A model generated the notes under the pieces. That model was not told the origin of the DNA, did not search any database, and saw only the letters and a program-made list of their open reading frames with translations. A program made the translations under genes and the position numbers. A stretch of 64,000 nt of DNA from Oxalobacteraceae bacterium OTU3CINTB1 (GTDB taxonomy: Bacteria > Pseudomonadota > Gammaproteobacteria > Burkholderiales > Burkholderiaceae_D): NCBI GenBank assembly GCA_024123955.1, contig CP099652.1, forward strand, positions 4,216,001 through 4,280,000. Reading direction: 5' to 3'. Below, piece by piece: positions 55,505 through 64,000 of this stretch (its first letter is position 1; the number at the start of each line of letters is the position of its first letter).

Positions 55505-56695
55505 ATGAATAGCCGCAACGATCTCCATACCGATATTCCGTTGACGCCGCCCCTGACCAGCCGCCTGCCGGCCGTCGGCACCACCGTTTTCACGCGCATG
55601 TCGACCCTGGCCGCGCAGTCCGGCGCCGTCAACCTGGGCCAGGGCTTCCCCGATTTTTCGTGCGAGCGCAGCCTGCTGCAAGCCGTCAACGACGCCATGC
55701 TGGCCGACTTCAACCAGTATCCGATGATGAGCGGCGCGCCGGCGTTGCGCAACGCCATCGCTGCCAAGATAGCGGCCCTGTACGGCCACGCATACGACGT
55801 CGACACCGACATCACCGTCACCGCCGGCGCCACGCAGGCGCTGACCACGGCCATCCTGTGCAGCGTGCATCCGGGCGACGAGGTGATCGTCATCGAGCCG
55901 GTGTACGACAGCTACGTGCCGGCGATCAATCTTGCCGGCGGCGTGGCCGTGGGCGTGCAGATGGAAATGGCCACGACCGGCTACACGGTGCCGTGGGCCA
56001 AGGTGGCCGCCGCCGTCAGCGGCAAGACGCGGATGATCGTTATCAACACGCCGCACAACCCGACCGGCAGCGTGCTGCGCGGCGCCGACATGCACGCGCT
56101 GGCCGACATCGTGCGCGGCACCAACATCCTGATCCTGTCGGACGAAGTCTACGAACACATGGTCTACGACGGCCAGCGCCACGAATCCGTGTGCCGCCAC
56201 CCCGAGCTGGCCGCGCGCGCCTTCGTCGTCTCCAGCTTCGGCAAGACCTACCACGTCACCGGCTGGAAGCTGGGCTACGTGGCGGCGCCGCCGGGACTGA
56301 CGGCCGAGTTCCGCAAGGTCCACCAGTACAACGTCTTCAGCGTCAACACGCCGATGCAGCATGGCGTGGCCAGCTACATGGCCGATCCGGCGCCCTACCT
56401 GACCTTGCCGGCGTTCTACCAGCGCAAGCGCGACCTGTTCCGCGACGGCCTGGCCGGCACCCGCTTCGAGCTGCTGCCGGCCGACGGCACCTATTTCCAG
56501 TGCGTGCGCTACGACAAGATCTCGACCCGGACCGAGGCCGAGTTCGCCGAGTGGCTCACCACCGAGATCAAGGTCGCGGCGATACCGGTGTCGGCGTTCT
56601 ACCAGCAAGGCAAGGAGTCCGGCATCGTGCGCTTCTGCTTCGCCAAAAAAGACGAGACCTTGGCGCTCGCGCTGGAGCGGCTGGCCAAAGTATAA
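55505..56695 (+). CDS. Methionine-type aminotransferase (YbdL-like, class I/II)
   Basis: A PLP aminotransferase that resembles E. coli YbdL, which prefers methionine and acts in methionine salvage. The product has 396 residues: VNLGQGFPDFSCERSLLQAV, VTAGATQALTTAILCSVHPG, INTPHNPTGSVLRGADMHAL and the PLP lysine in SSFGKTYHVTGWKLGYVAAP (about residue 246). The C-terminal Arg region is ESGIVRFCFAKKDETL. The HD gene follows after 17 bases and is probably co-transcribed. Confidence 0.92.
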   Translation: MNSRNDLHTDIPLTPPLTSRLPAVGTTVFTRMSTLAAQSGAVNLGQGFPDFSCERSLLQAVNDAMLADFNQYPMMSGAPALRNAIAAKIAALYGHAYDVDTDITVTAGATQALTTAILCSVHPGDEVIVIEPVYDSYVPAINLAGGVAVGVQMEMATTGYTVPWAKVAAAVSGKTRMIVINTPHNPTGSVLRGADMHALADIVRGTNILILSDEVYEHMVYDGQRHESVCRHPELAARAFVVSSFGKTYHVTGWKLGYVAAPPGLTAEFRKVHQYNVFSVNTPMQHGVASYMADPAPYLTLPAFYQRKRDLFRDGLAGTRFELLPADGTYFQCVRYDKISTRTEAEFAEWLTTEIKVAAIPVSAFYQQGKESGIVRFCFAKKDETLALALERLAKV

Positions 56696-56712
56696 AATCG
56701 GGGACCTTCATC

Positions 56713-57702
56713 ATGGCCGATACCAAACACCTGGACCTGCCGGGCGTCGCCTCGGCGGCGCTGGCGCCCCACCCGGCGCCGCCGTCGGTGCTGCACCAGC
56801 TCAACGTGTCGAACCGGCGGCTGGAACGGCTGCTGCAAAACCTGCGCAACGAACACGACGCCGAAAGCGAGTTGCGCGACATCGCCCGCGAGGTGGTGCG
56901 CGCGGTCGATCTGAATCCCGACATCGCCCTCGCCTGCATTTTCCTGTGCCAGATCGCCGGCAGCTACGCGGTGCGCCATTGCATCGAGACGGCGGTGGTG
57001 ATTGTCGTCATGTCGCGCAGCCTCGGCAAGACCGACGCCGACACCGAAACCCTCACGGCCGCCGCATTGACGATGAACGTCGGCATGCTGCGCGACCACG
57101 AGAGCTTCCAGAACAAGCACAGCCTGAGCAAGGAAGAGATGGCCATCGTGCGCCGCCATCCGGAGGACAGCGCCGATATGCTCAAGTGTGCGGGCATCGA
57201 GGACGAGGAATGGATTTCGTGCGTGCTGCTGCACCACGAAAACGATGAAGGCAGCGGCTATCCGGCCGGCGTCGCCAGTCCGCAGGTGACGTTCAACGCC
57301 AAGCTGCTCAGCCTGGCCGACCGCTATTGCGCGCAAGTGTCGGCGCGCAACTACCGGCGTTCGGTATTGCCCGACCAGGCGCTGCGCAATCTGATGGACG
57401 ACAAGGGTTCGCCGGTCGATCCGGCGCTGGCCCTGCACTTCCAGCGCGAGCTGGGCGACTTCCCGCCCGGCTGCCTGGTGCGGCTGGCCACCGGCGAAGT
57501 CGGCGTCGTCAGCCACCGGTTGGCCGGCGGCGACGAATTGCACATCCACTGCCTGCGCGACGCCACCGGCCAGGCGCTGCCGCCGGCTGAGCAACGCCTG
57601 GCCGCCGGCGACCGCCGCGCCATCGCCGAGGCCCTCAGCGAGGACCAGGCCGCGATCCGCTTCAGCATGAAGCAGATCTGGGGCCCGCAGGCCAGCCTGT
57701 AA
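56713..57702 (+). CDS. Degenerate HD-GYP domain protein
   Basis: A 329-residue protein with an HD-GYP-like fold, normally a cyclic di-GMP phosphodiesterase. The classic metal-binding H-D pair is missing: where HDIGK is expected there is TMNVGMLRD (about residue 120). The later motif is kept in variant form, LLHHENDEGSGYPAG (about 172), as is SLADRYCAQVSARNYRR. Catalysis as a normal HD-GYP enzyme is doubtful; a binding or scaffold role, or a different reaction, is possible. The C-terminal 90 residues form a small domain (GCLVRLATGEVGVVSHR). Part of its 3' end is copied at 60640-60690. It ends at a strong terminator at 57717. Confidence 0.82.
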   Translation: MADTKHLDLPGVASAALAPHPAPPSVLHQLNVSNRRLERLLQNLRNEHDAESELRDIAREVVRAVDLNPDIALACIFLCQIAGSYAVRHCIETAVVIVVMSRSLGKTDADTETLTAAALTMNVGMLRDHESFQNKHSLSKEEMAIVRRHPEDSADMLKCAGIEDEEWISCVLLHHENDEGSGYPAGVASPQVTFNAKLLSLADRYCAQVSARNYRRSVLPDQALRNLMDDKGSPVDPALALHFQRELGDFPPGCLVRLATGEVGVVSHRLAGGDELHIHCLRDATGQALPPAEQRLAAGDRRAIAEALSEDQAAIRFSMKQIWGPQASL

Positions 57703-57716
57703 CGGCCAACGTAAAA

Positions 57717-57744
57717 CAGGCCGGCCCAAAAAGGGGCCGGCCTG
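57717..57744. terminator. Hairpin between the HD gene and the first PEP-CTERM gene
   Basis: Perfect 11-bp stem CAGGCCGGCCC / GGGCCGGCCTG with a short A-rich loop. There is no long T-run, but it lies between two convergent genes and a copy occurs at 60703, so it probably ends transcripts from both sides. Confidence 0.75.
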
Positions 57745-57779
57745 AAACGCTCACTTCACGAAACCTGCGATGCGCTACA

Positions 57780-60536
57780 TCACGCGCGCGCGGCGGCCGA
57801 CTTGCGGCGGCGCGCCACGATCACCAGTCCGCTCAGACCGATCATCATCATCATCCAGCTCGACTCTTCGGGAACGGCCGAGACGGCGGCGCCGGAACCG
57901 ACCACGTAGTTGAAGGCGAACGCGCCCGGCTGGAAGTACGAGTAGGTCGACGACACCCGCACGTCCTGCGCGCCGCCGCCGAACAGGCCGAGGTCGAGCA
58001 CTTTGTCGTTAAGGAACAGCATGGCGTCGTCGGCCGACGTGAACAGCCGCGAGAACAGGCCGACGCCGTTGTTGGTGATCGACAGCTCGAGCGTGTCGAA
58101 GCCGCCTGCGAACGAGGCCGACACGAAACCGAGCAGCAGGTGCTGGCCGGCGACGCCATCGAATGCGAACTGGCCGCTGGCTGTCAGCAGCGCCGGCGCC
58201 GGCATCCACGGATCCGGCACCAGCGCTGCCGTGTCGGAACTGAACGCGTGCATGCCAACCCCGGCCACCGAGGTCATGGCCGCCGTCACCACCGGCCCGA
58301 GTCCGGCGATGTCGCCGACCGCGTCCGGACCGGCGCTGACGTTCGACACCACCACCTGCCCGGCGCCACCGTGGCCGGCCAGCCGGAAGCCGTCGGCGTC
58401 ATAATAGTTGGCGCCAAACGCGTTGCTGGTCACGCTGAACTGGGTGCTGGCCGGCCAGTCGCCGAGCACCGGACCGGCGCCGCCGCTGACCCGCACCGCG
58501 CCTCGCGCGCCGACGCCGCTGGCCGACGCCAGCGCATGGGCGTCACCGCCCCAGGCGGTGGCGCGGGCACTGCCGCGGCCGCCGCGCGCGAGGTTGACCG
58601 CCGTGGCCGACGCGTTCGCCGCGCCGTAGGCGTTCCACGGATCGACCCGGGTGCCGCCGCTGGCGCGCGCCTCGGCCGAGACGTTGACCGCGCCGCTGCC
58701 GGACTGGCCGAAGGCGGTGGCGCTGGCGGCGGCGCTGCTGAGCGGGATGCCGAGGATGAAGCCGGTCTCGCCGGCGCGCGCGATGGCGCTGATCGCCACC
58801 GCGTGGTTGCCGCTGGTGACGCCGCGCGCGCTGCTGGCGACCACGCCGGCCGACGGCGGGGAACCGTACCAGCCCCACAGCGCGTCGCCCGAGCGCGCCT
58901 GGCTGACGCCGTCGATGTCGCCCGAGGCGGTGATGTCGAGCGTGGCGCTGGTCGGCGCGCTACCGCTCGAATCATCGCTCGACGTGTCGACCCGCGCCTT
59001 GACGCTGGCCGTGCCTGCCGCCCCCGGACCGACGCCCGATTCAACCACCACAGCGGCGTCGGCGTAGCCGCGCGCGACGGCGGCCACATCGACGCCCTGC
59101 GCACCGCTGGTGCGCGCGGTCAGGCGGCTGGTCGCGCCGCCGCCTTGGGCCGTGGCGGCGCCCTGCGCACCGGCGCCGACCAGCACCACGACGGCCTCGG
59201 CCGAGCCGATAGTCGGCAGATAGTAATTGCTCTGGGCGCCGGTCTGGCCGCCGGTGGCCGACGCGTTGCCGCGCGCCATCCCCTGCGCGGAGATCGTCAA
59301 GGAGGCAGTCGCGTCGCCACCGTTGCCGCCGAATACGGAGGACCCGGCGCTGCCGCCGTAGGCCGCAACGCTGCCGCGCACGTCGGCCAGTCCGGTCAGC
59401 ACGGCGACCGCGTCGGCCATGCCGCCCCTGCCGCCGCTGACGTAAATGCTGCCGCTGCCGCCGAACGCCTCGACCGTGCCGTCGACGGCGGCGCCGGCCG
59501 CGCTCGATGTCAGGTCCAGCAAGGCCGAGCCGGCGCCGCCGGCATAGCTGAAGTTCAATGCCTGGGCACCATCGCCGCCGACCGCCGACACGCGCGCGGT
59601 CAGGCTGGCGGCGGTGGCGTCGCTCAAGGTGAGCGCCGAGCGGGCGCTGGCGCTGCGCACGCCATCGGGCGGCTCCGGGTTATAAGGATCGTCGACGCCG
59701 CTGGCGCCGGCACGGCCGGCGACGGCGCGCTGAACCAATGTCAGGTCGCCACGCGTGCGCCCCGATACCGCGTTGACCTGCTCGACGTCGGCCGCGACGC
59801 CAGCGCTGCCCTGTAGCACGCTGAGCATTTCGGCGGCGTCGCCGCCGCGCGCTTCGGCCGTGACGCCGACCTTGCCGGTGTCCGATTGCCCGTAGGCGGT
59901 GGCGCTGGCGCCGCCGCCGGCGCCGGACCAGCCCCGCGCGCCGCCGAAGCCGCCGCCGGTGCCGCCGGCGGCCAGTGCCGTGACGCTCACCGAGGCGGCG
60001 CCGCCGACGATCGCCGAGGCCGAACTGGTGGCGGCGCCACCGTTGCCGCCGACGCCGGACGCGCCGTAGATCGGGTTGAACGGCCCAAAGACATCGCCAT
60101 TGTCGACCATTTCCGCCAGCCCGCCGGGCGCGCCGCCCATGCCGCCGCGGCCGCCGTACACCAGCGTCGCCACCACCGTGTCGAGCGCGGCCGACGTACT
60201 GGTGGCGATGGCGCCGCTGGCCGATCCGCCCGAGGCGCCGGCGCCGCCGTCGCCGGCGAAGACAGTCTCGGAACGCGCGCCGCCGGCGCCACCGGCGCCA
60301 CCGGCGCCGCCGTACAGCGTCAACGTCAGCGCCGCCTGTGCCTGGCCGAGGGTGGCCGACAACGGGCCGCCGGCGCCGCCGGCGCCGCCGTGCTGCCCGG
60401 GCGCCGCGCCGATCAGGCCGGACGCGCCGTCCACGCCGGTGTAGATGACATCGGCCGCGTAGGCTTGGCTGACAGCAAGCGCCAGTAACAGCGGGACCAG
60501 TTTTTTCTTCAGGTGCGACGGCAGCGTAGTTGTCAT
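57780..60536 (-). CDS. Long Gly/Ala-rich PEP-CTERM-like protein with variant PEE motif (copy 1)
   Basis: A 918-residue exported protein. Signal peptide: KKKLVPLLLALAVSQAYA (about residues 10-27). The body is extremely rich in Gly, Ala and Ser, with repeats such as GGAGGAGG and alternating strands (SASARSALTLSDATAASLTA), consistent with a beta-helical or fibrous fold. Before the C-terminus is a conserved beta-sandwich-like region (LFLNDKVLDLGLFGGG). The sorting tail is VPEESSW, a hydrophobic helix MMMMIGLSGLVIVA and RRR, which is the PEP-CTERM layout but with Glu instead of the second Pro. It should be handled by an exosortase, which is not in this window. Function unknown; surface or matrix role inferred. 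Confidence 0.8.
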   Translation of the reverse strand: MTTTLPSHLKKKLVPLLLALAVSQAYAADVIYTGVDGASGLIGAAPGQHGGAGGAGGPLSATLGQAQAALTLTLYGGAGGAGGAGGARSETVFAGDGGAGASGGSASGAIATSTSAALDTVVATLVYGGRGGMGGAPGGLAEMVDNGDVFGPFNPIYGASGVGGNGGAATSSASAIVGGAASVSVTALAAGGTGGGFGGARGWSGAGGGASATAYGQSDTGKVGVTAEARGGDAAEMLSVLQGSAGVAADVEQVNAVSGRTRGDLTLVQRAVAGRAGASGVDDPYNPEPPDGVRSASARSALTLSDATAASLTARVSAVGGDGAQALNFSYAGGAGSALLDLTSSAAGAAVDGTVEAFGGSGSIYVSGGRGGMADAVAVLTGLADVRGSVAAYGGSAGSSVFGGNGGDATASLTISAQGMARGNASATGGQTGAQSNYYLPTIGSAEAVVVLVGAGAQGAATAQGGGATSRLTARTSGAQGVDVAAVARGYADAAVVVESGVGPGAAGTASVKARVDTSSDDSSGSAPTSATLDITASGDIDGVSQARSGDALWGWYGSPPSAGVVASSARGVTSGNHAVAISAIARAGETGFILGIPLSSAAASATAFGQSGSGAVNVSAEARASGGTRVDPWNAYGAANASATAVNLARGGRGSARATAWGGDAHALASASGVGARGAVRVSGGAGPVLGDWPASTQFSVTSNAFGANYYDADGFRLAGHGGAGQVVVSNVSAGPDAVGDIAGLGPVVTAAMTSVAGVGMHAFSSDTAALVPDPWMPAPALLTASGQFAFDGVAGQHLLLGFVSASFAGGFDTLELSITNNGVGLFSRLFTSADDAMLFLNDKVLDLGLFGGGAQDVRVSSTYSYFQPGAFAFNYVVGSGAAVSAVPEESSWMMMMIGLSGLVIVARRRKSAAARA

Positions 60537-60624
60537 GGGGAGAGATCCGATAATTGATTTTTGGAAATTTCAATTATATTATCATGATTAGTAAATTTGC
60601 AATGCACTAAATTTTCCCGGCAGG

Positions 60625-60790
60625 CGCTGGCCCGGCCGCGATCCGCTTCGGCATGAAGCGGATCCGGGGCCCGCAGGCCAGCCTGTAACGGCCAACGTAA
60701 AACAGGCCGGCCCGAAAGGGGCCGGCCTGAAAGGTTCACTTCAGCGCCGAACCGCCGCGCTGAAGTTGAGCAAACCAGCGATGCGCTACA
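60625..60790. repeat. Duplicated segment: HD-gene 3' end plus hairpin
   Basis: This spacer repeats the DNA at about 57640-57779. It contains a copy of the end of the HD coding region (GATCCGCTTC..., the GGGGCCCGCAGGCCAGCCTG segment and its TAA), the following hairpin and the approach to the PEP-CTERM gene end. It has lost the reading frame and gained about 20 bases. It shows that copy 2 once lay directly beside the HD gene or was copied together with its end. The AT-rich part at 60541-60615 is the likely promoter of copy 1. Confidence 0.85.
60703..60729. terminator. Second copy of the GC-rich hairpin
   Basis: CAGGCCGGCCC / GGGCCGGCCTG, an 11-bp stem almost identical to the one at 57717, follows the stop of copy 2 on the minus strand. 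Confidence 0.7.
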
Positions 60791-63575
60791 TTACGCGCGC
60801 GCGGCGGCCGACTTGCGGCGGCGTGCCACGATCACCAGTCCGCTCAGACCGATCATCATCATCATCCAGCTCGACTCTTCCGGAACGGCCAACACGGGGA
60901 CGCCGCCGGTCGGGTTGCCGAGCTCGCCGAGGCCGCCGATGCCACCGCCGAGCACATAGTTGAACGCGTAGCCATATGCGGCGCCAGCGAGCGACGAGCG
61001 CACCACGATGTCCTGCGCACCGGCGCCGAACATGCCCAGATCGAGCACCTTGCCGGTGAAGAACAGGTTAGCGTCGCTCAGCGACGTGAACGACTGGCTG
61101 AACAGCAAGTTACCATGGCTGCTGATCGACAGGTCGAGCGCGTCGAAGCCGGTGCCGCCCGCGCCCAGGAAGGCGAGCAGCAGATGTTGATCAACTGCCG
61201 AGGTGAACTGGAACTCGCTGATGTTGGTGCCGGCCAGCGTGGACGTCGGCAGCGAGGTGTCCACGGCGCCCGAGGCGCCATGCATGCCGACACCGTACAG
61301 TTCCGTCATCGCAGCGGCGGCGGACGCGCTCAAACCGAGGCCGGCGCCATCGGCCGGGGCCGCGCCGGCGTAGGTGTGCAGCTGAGCCTCTCCGGCCACG
61401 CCACCGCCGGCATTCAATGCGAAGCTGGCGGCGTCGAAGCGGTTCGACGCCACGGCCGCGCCCTGTGCGAAGGTGCCGGTCGCGGTCGCGCTGAAGCCGA
61501 CCGGGCTACCTTTGGCGCCAACGGCATTGGCGATGGCAACCGCTTCCATCTGCTCGCCCCGGGCGCGGGCGCTGGCGTCGCTCACGCCGCCCAGCGACGA
61601 CGTCACGGCCACGGCGCGCGCCGACGACAGCTGCGGACCCTGGTAGTAGTTCATGCCGCTAATGGCCTCGGCCGCGACCTTGACCACGCCGCTGCCGGAG
61701 GCGCCATACGCATTGGCGGTGGCCTTTCCAAAAGCGTTCCCGGTAAAGCGATCCGGCACGTACGTGCTGCGCGCCAGCGCGGTCAAGGTAACCGAGTGCG
61801 CCCCGCTGGTGACGCCCCGGGCGATCGACTCGGCTTCGCCGCTGACGTTCTGGAAGTACTTGAAGACGCCGCCTTCCGCCTGGGCGGTGCCGACGATGTC
61901 GCCGCCGGCGTCGATCCTCAGGTTGGCCCGCGCGCTTTGCCGGGCGTCCGTGCCGAGCGCGTAGGCGCCGGCCGTCACAGCGGCGCGGCCACCGGACGTG
62001 CCTGCGTTGACCACCGTGCTCGCCCTGGCGTCGCCTTCACTGCCGCGCCCGCCGAGACCCTCCAGGCCGGCGATTGCCCGCGATTCCACATTGACAGCGC
62101 GCGCGCCAGTGGTGGTGACGTTAACGCTGCTATTGGCGCTACGCCCGCGTGCGTAGCTGGCGCCGCTGGCGCCGGCGCCGACCAGTTCCAGCGTGGCGCT
62201 GGCGTCACCGTCCTCATACTTCCAGCCCGCAAGCGCCCCGCCCATCTGGCCGCCCACCGCGCGCGCGCTGCCGGTCGCCAGGGCGCCGGCGTTGATCGTC
62301 AACAGGCTGGTGGCGCTGGCGCCCCGAGCCGTGTTGCCCGGCCCGCCGGAGCCCGCGCCGAACTGCCCGCCGAGTGCCTCGGCCGAGCCCGACACCGCCG
62401 CCGTGCCGGTCAGCATGGCGATGGCGGTGGCCGCGCCGGCCTCGCCGCCCAGCGTATAATAATCACCCTCGGTAATGTCGCCGCCGATGGCCTTGACGCT
62501 GCCCTCGACGTCGCTGCCGGCGCGGGTCGATGTCAGCGACAGCTCGGCCCGCGCGTTACCAGCCGCCGGACTGGCGGTGCCGACCTTACCGCCGGCATTG
62601 CCGCCCTTGGCTGTGACGGTGGCCCTCAGCGCACTGGCCTGGCCGTCGCTGAGCCGCAATAACGATGCGGCGTTGCCGCCGGCGTTATTGACTGGCTGTG
62701 CCGGCATGTCAGGCGGGCCGCCGGCACCGTTGGAAATCGCGCCGCCGTTGCCGCCGATCGCATGCTGCAACAGCGACAACACGCCACGGGTCGCGCCGGC
62801 CACCATGTTTTCCAGATACACCGCCGCACCGGCGCCGGCTGGCGCGTGGTAATTGTTGGCGCCGCCGCCATTGCCCCCGGTCGCCTGTGCCAGCACCGAC
62901 ACGTTGCCGGTGCCGGAGTAAGCCGACGCGCGGGCCGTGGCCTTGCCGCCGTCGCCGCCCCGGCCGGCAAGCCACGCGTCCGTGTCGCCGCCGCTGCCGC
63001 CGGTGGCGTAGGCGCTGGCCGATGCCGCCCCGGACACGGAAACGCTGTTGGCCACGCTGGAGGCGTTGCCGCCGACGCCGCCATTGCTCAGCGTCAGGTC
63101 AGAATTGAGCTGGGCACCAGCCCCCACGCGGCCGCACGTTCGCTTCCGCGTGCGTGGCACCGGTCACGGACACCGCATTGACGCGCCCGAGCGCGGCCGC
63201 ACCGGCCCCGCCATTGCCGCCAAGGCCGCCGTTGCCGTAAAAGCACAGCCCGTCATTGACACAATCCGGGTCGTCCGGATTGAGGACCACGGGCGCCAGG
63301 CCGGCGCCGCCGATACCGCCGTTGCCGCCGGTCAAGGTCAAGCGGTTGAACGCGCCGACGGTCAGCGACGTGTCGGTCAAGTCCCGGGCCGCGGCCCCCG
63401 CGCCACCGTTGGGCGTGGTGGCAGTGCCTGGCGTGCCGACAGCGCCGCCGGGACCGGTCACCGTGCGGTCGGCCGCGCAGGCTTGGCTAACAAGGAGCGA
63501 CAACAACAGCGGCGCGATGCCGGCGATGTAGCGCGAGGAATGACGGAACGACGTGCATGACTGCGATAATTTCAT
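60791..63575 (-). pseudogene. Long Gly/Ala-rich PEP-CTERM-like protein, frameshifted (copy 2)
   Basis: The 5' part (63575 to about 63120) encodes a signal peptide (IAGIAPLLLSLLVSQACAAD) and Gly-rich repeats (GGNGGIGGAG). The frame then ends at 63099. The rest of the protein continues in another frame to 60791 and ends with the same tail as copy 1: VPEESSW, MMMMIGLSGLVIVA, RRR. Removing one base from the five-G run at 63125-63121 (minus strand) joins the two parts into about 927 residues, close to copy 1 (918). The cause may be a true frameshift mutation, slippage-driven phase variation, or a sequencing error in the homopolymer. The body is similar in style to copy 1 but clearly diverged. Confidence 0.75.
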
Positions 63576-63607
63576 TGATCTGACCCTGAAGTTGTTTTAT
63601 AGACAAA

Positions 63608-63631
63608 CGGGGCGGCTTGACCGCCACCCCG
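63608..63631 (-). terminator. Hairpin after the third PEP-CTERM gene
   Basis: CGGGGCGG and CCGCC-A-CCCCG pair with a small bulge, about 90 bases after the stop at 63719 on the minus strand; only a short T-rich stretch follows. The AT-rich bases 63640-63715 lie between copies and may hold terminator or promoter signals for neighbours. Confidence 0.4.
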
Positions 63632-63718
63632 ACCATTGCAAAGAATGCCATCTTATCTTATTTAAATTGGATAATTTACAATGTCATAAAATTATTTATC
63701 AATGGACAATTCAGCGGC

Positions 63719-64000
63719 TCAAGGCCGCCGGGTTGTCCGGCGCCGCGCCACCAGCACCAGGGTGCCCAGGCCGAGCGCCAGCATCAGCCAGCTCGACGGT
63801 TCCGGCACCGGCGCCACGGCGGCACCGGTGCCGACCAGGTAGTTGAAGGCGAACGCGCCGGGCTGGAAGTACGAGTAGGTTGACGACACCCGCACGTCCT
63901 GCGCGCCGGGACCGAACAGGCCGAGGTCGAGCACCTTGTCGTTAAGGAACAGCATGGCGTCATCGGCAGACGTGAACAGCCGCGAGAACAGGCCGACGCC
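63719..64000 (-). CDS. PEP-CTERM protein, C-terminal part (copy 3, cut by window edge)
   Basis: About 93 C-terminal codons are visible; the start lies beyond 64000. The sequence LFLNDKVLDLGLFGPG, then VRVSSTYSYFQPGAFAFNYL is nearly the same as in copy 1. The sorting tail is canonical: VPEPSSW, then LMLALGLGTLVLVA and RRR, with a proper P-E-P. It is therefore a normal exosortase substrate and shows what the ancestral tail of this family probably looked like. Confidence 0.88.
   Translation of the reverse strand, partial: GVGLFSRLFTSADDAMLFLNDKVLDLGLFGPGAQDVRVSSTYSYFQPGAFAFNYLVGTGAAVAPVPEPSSWLMLALGLGTLVLVARRRTTRRP

Noticed and set aside
58140..59816. Plus-strand open frames through the PEP-CTERM genes
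   Set aside because: Gly/Ala codons read backwards give Arg/Ala/Gly-rich frames; no ribosome site or domain.
57780..63575. CRISPR-like or minisatellite array in the GC-rich repeats
   Set aside because: The repetition is at amino-acid level (Gly/Ala/Ser), with no fixed-length repeats or spacers in the DNA.

Overview
The window is about 64 kb of GC-rich chromosome that looks like a betaproteobacterium of the Oxalobacteraceae (Massilia / Duganella / Janthinobacterium type). That placement is inferred from the genes together: prfB next to lysS, a phaC-phaR polyester pair, several PEP-CTERM exported proteins, a lipase with its steric foldase, and the general protein similarity. No rRNA, tRNA, insertion sequence, prophage or CRISPR array was seen. 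Coding density is high and no gene-free stretch exceeds about 300 bases.

Layout. 1-5.6 kb: a periplasmic nucleotidase running off the left edge, then prfB (with its programmed frameshift), a HAD phosphatase and lysS. 5.7-17.5 kb: a large lipoprotein, a glucose 1-dehydrogenase / GH15 glucosidase pair, ppnN, a POT peptide transporter, lipase plus foldase, and glpD. 17.6-24.4 kb: penicillin-binding protein 1A, a TetR regulator, a decayed yfiR-yfiN-yfiB signalling operon, a frameshifted coiled-coil membrane protein, a diguanylate cyclase and a 5'-nucleotidase. 24.4-35.1 kb: mfd, serB, a thioredoxin-reductase-like enzyme, an acetyltransferase / LMW phosphatase pair, an AraC-GyrI regulator, and a UdgX / radical-SAM DNA repair pair. 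35.2-38.9 kb: hisC, metC and rimO.

39-48.5 kb is a carbohydrate-uptake island. It holds a LacI regulator, a TonB-dependent receptor, an ABC importer (ATPase, two permeases, binding protein) and a GH1 beta-glucosidase. Two LacI-type palindromes of the same form, one before the receptor and one before the beta-glucosidase operon, suggest one regulon. A glycoside would cross the outer membrane through the receptor, cross the inner membrane through the ABC system, and be hydrolysed in the cytoplasm.

48.6-57.7 kb: phaR, phaC, a small membrane protein, pgeF, rluD, bamD, yaaA, a solitary PIN protein, a methionine-type aminotransferase and a degenerate HD-GYP protein.

57.7-64 kb is the most unusual part: a tandem array of three long, Gly/Ala-rich PEP-CTERM-like proteins on the minus strand, the third cut by the window edge. 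Two have a non-canonical P-E-E in place of P-E-P in the sorting motif. The middle gene is frameshifted. The array carries a duplicated piece of the neighbouring HD gene and a mosaic gene tail, showing recent duplication and recombination.
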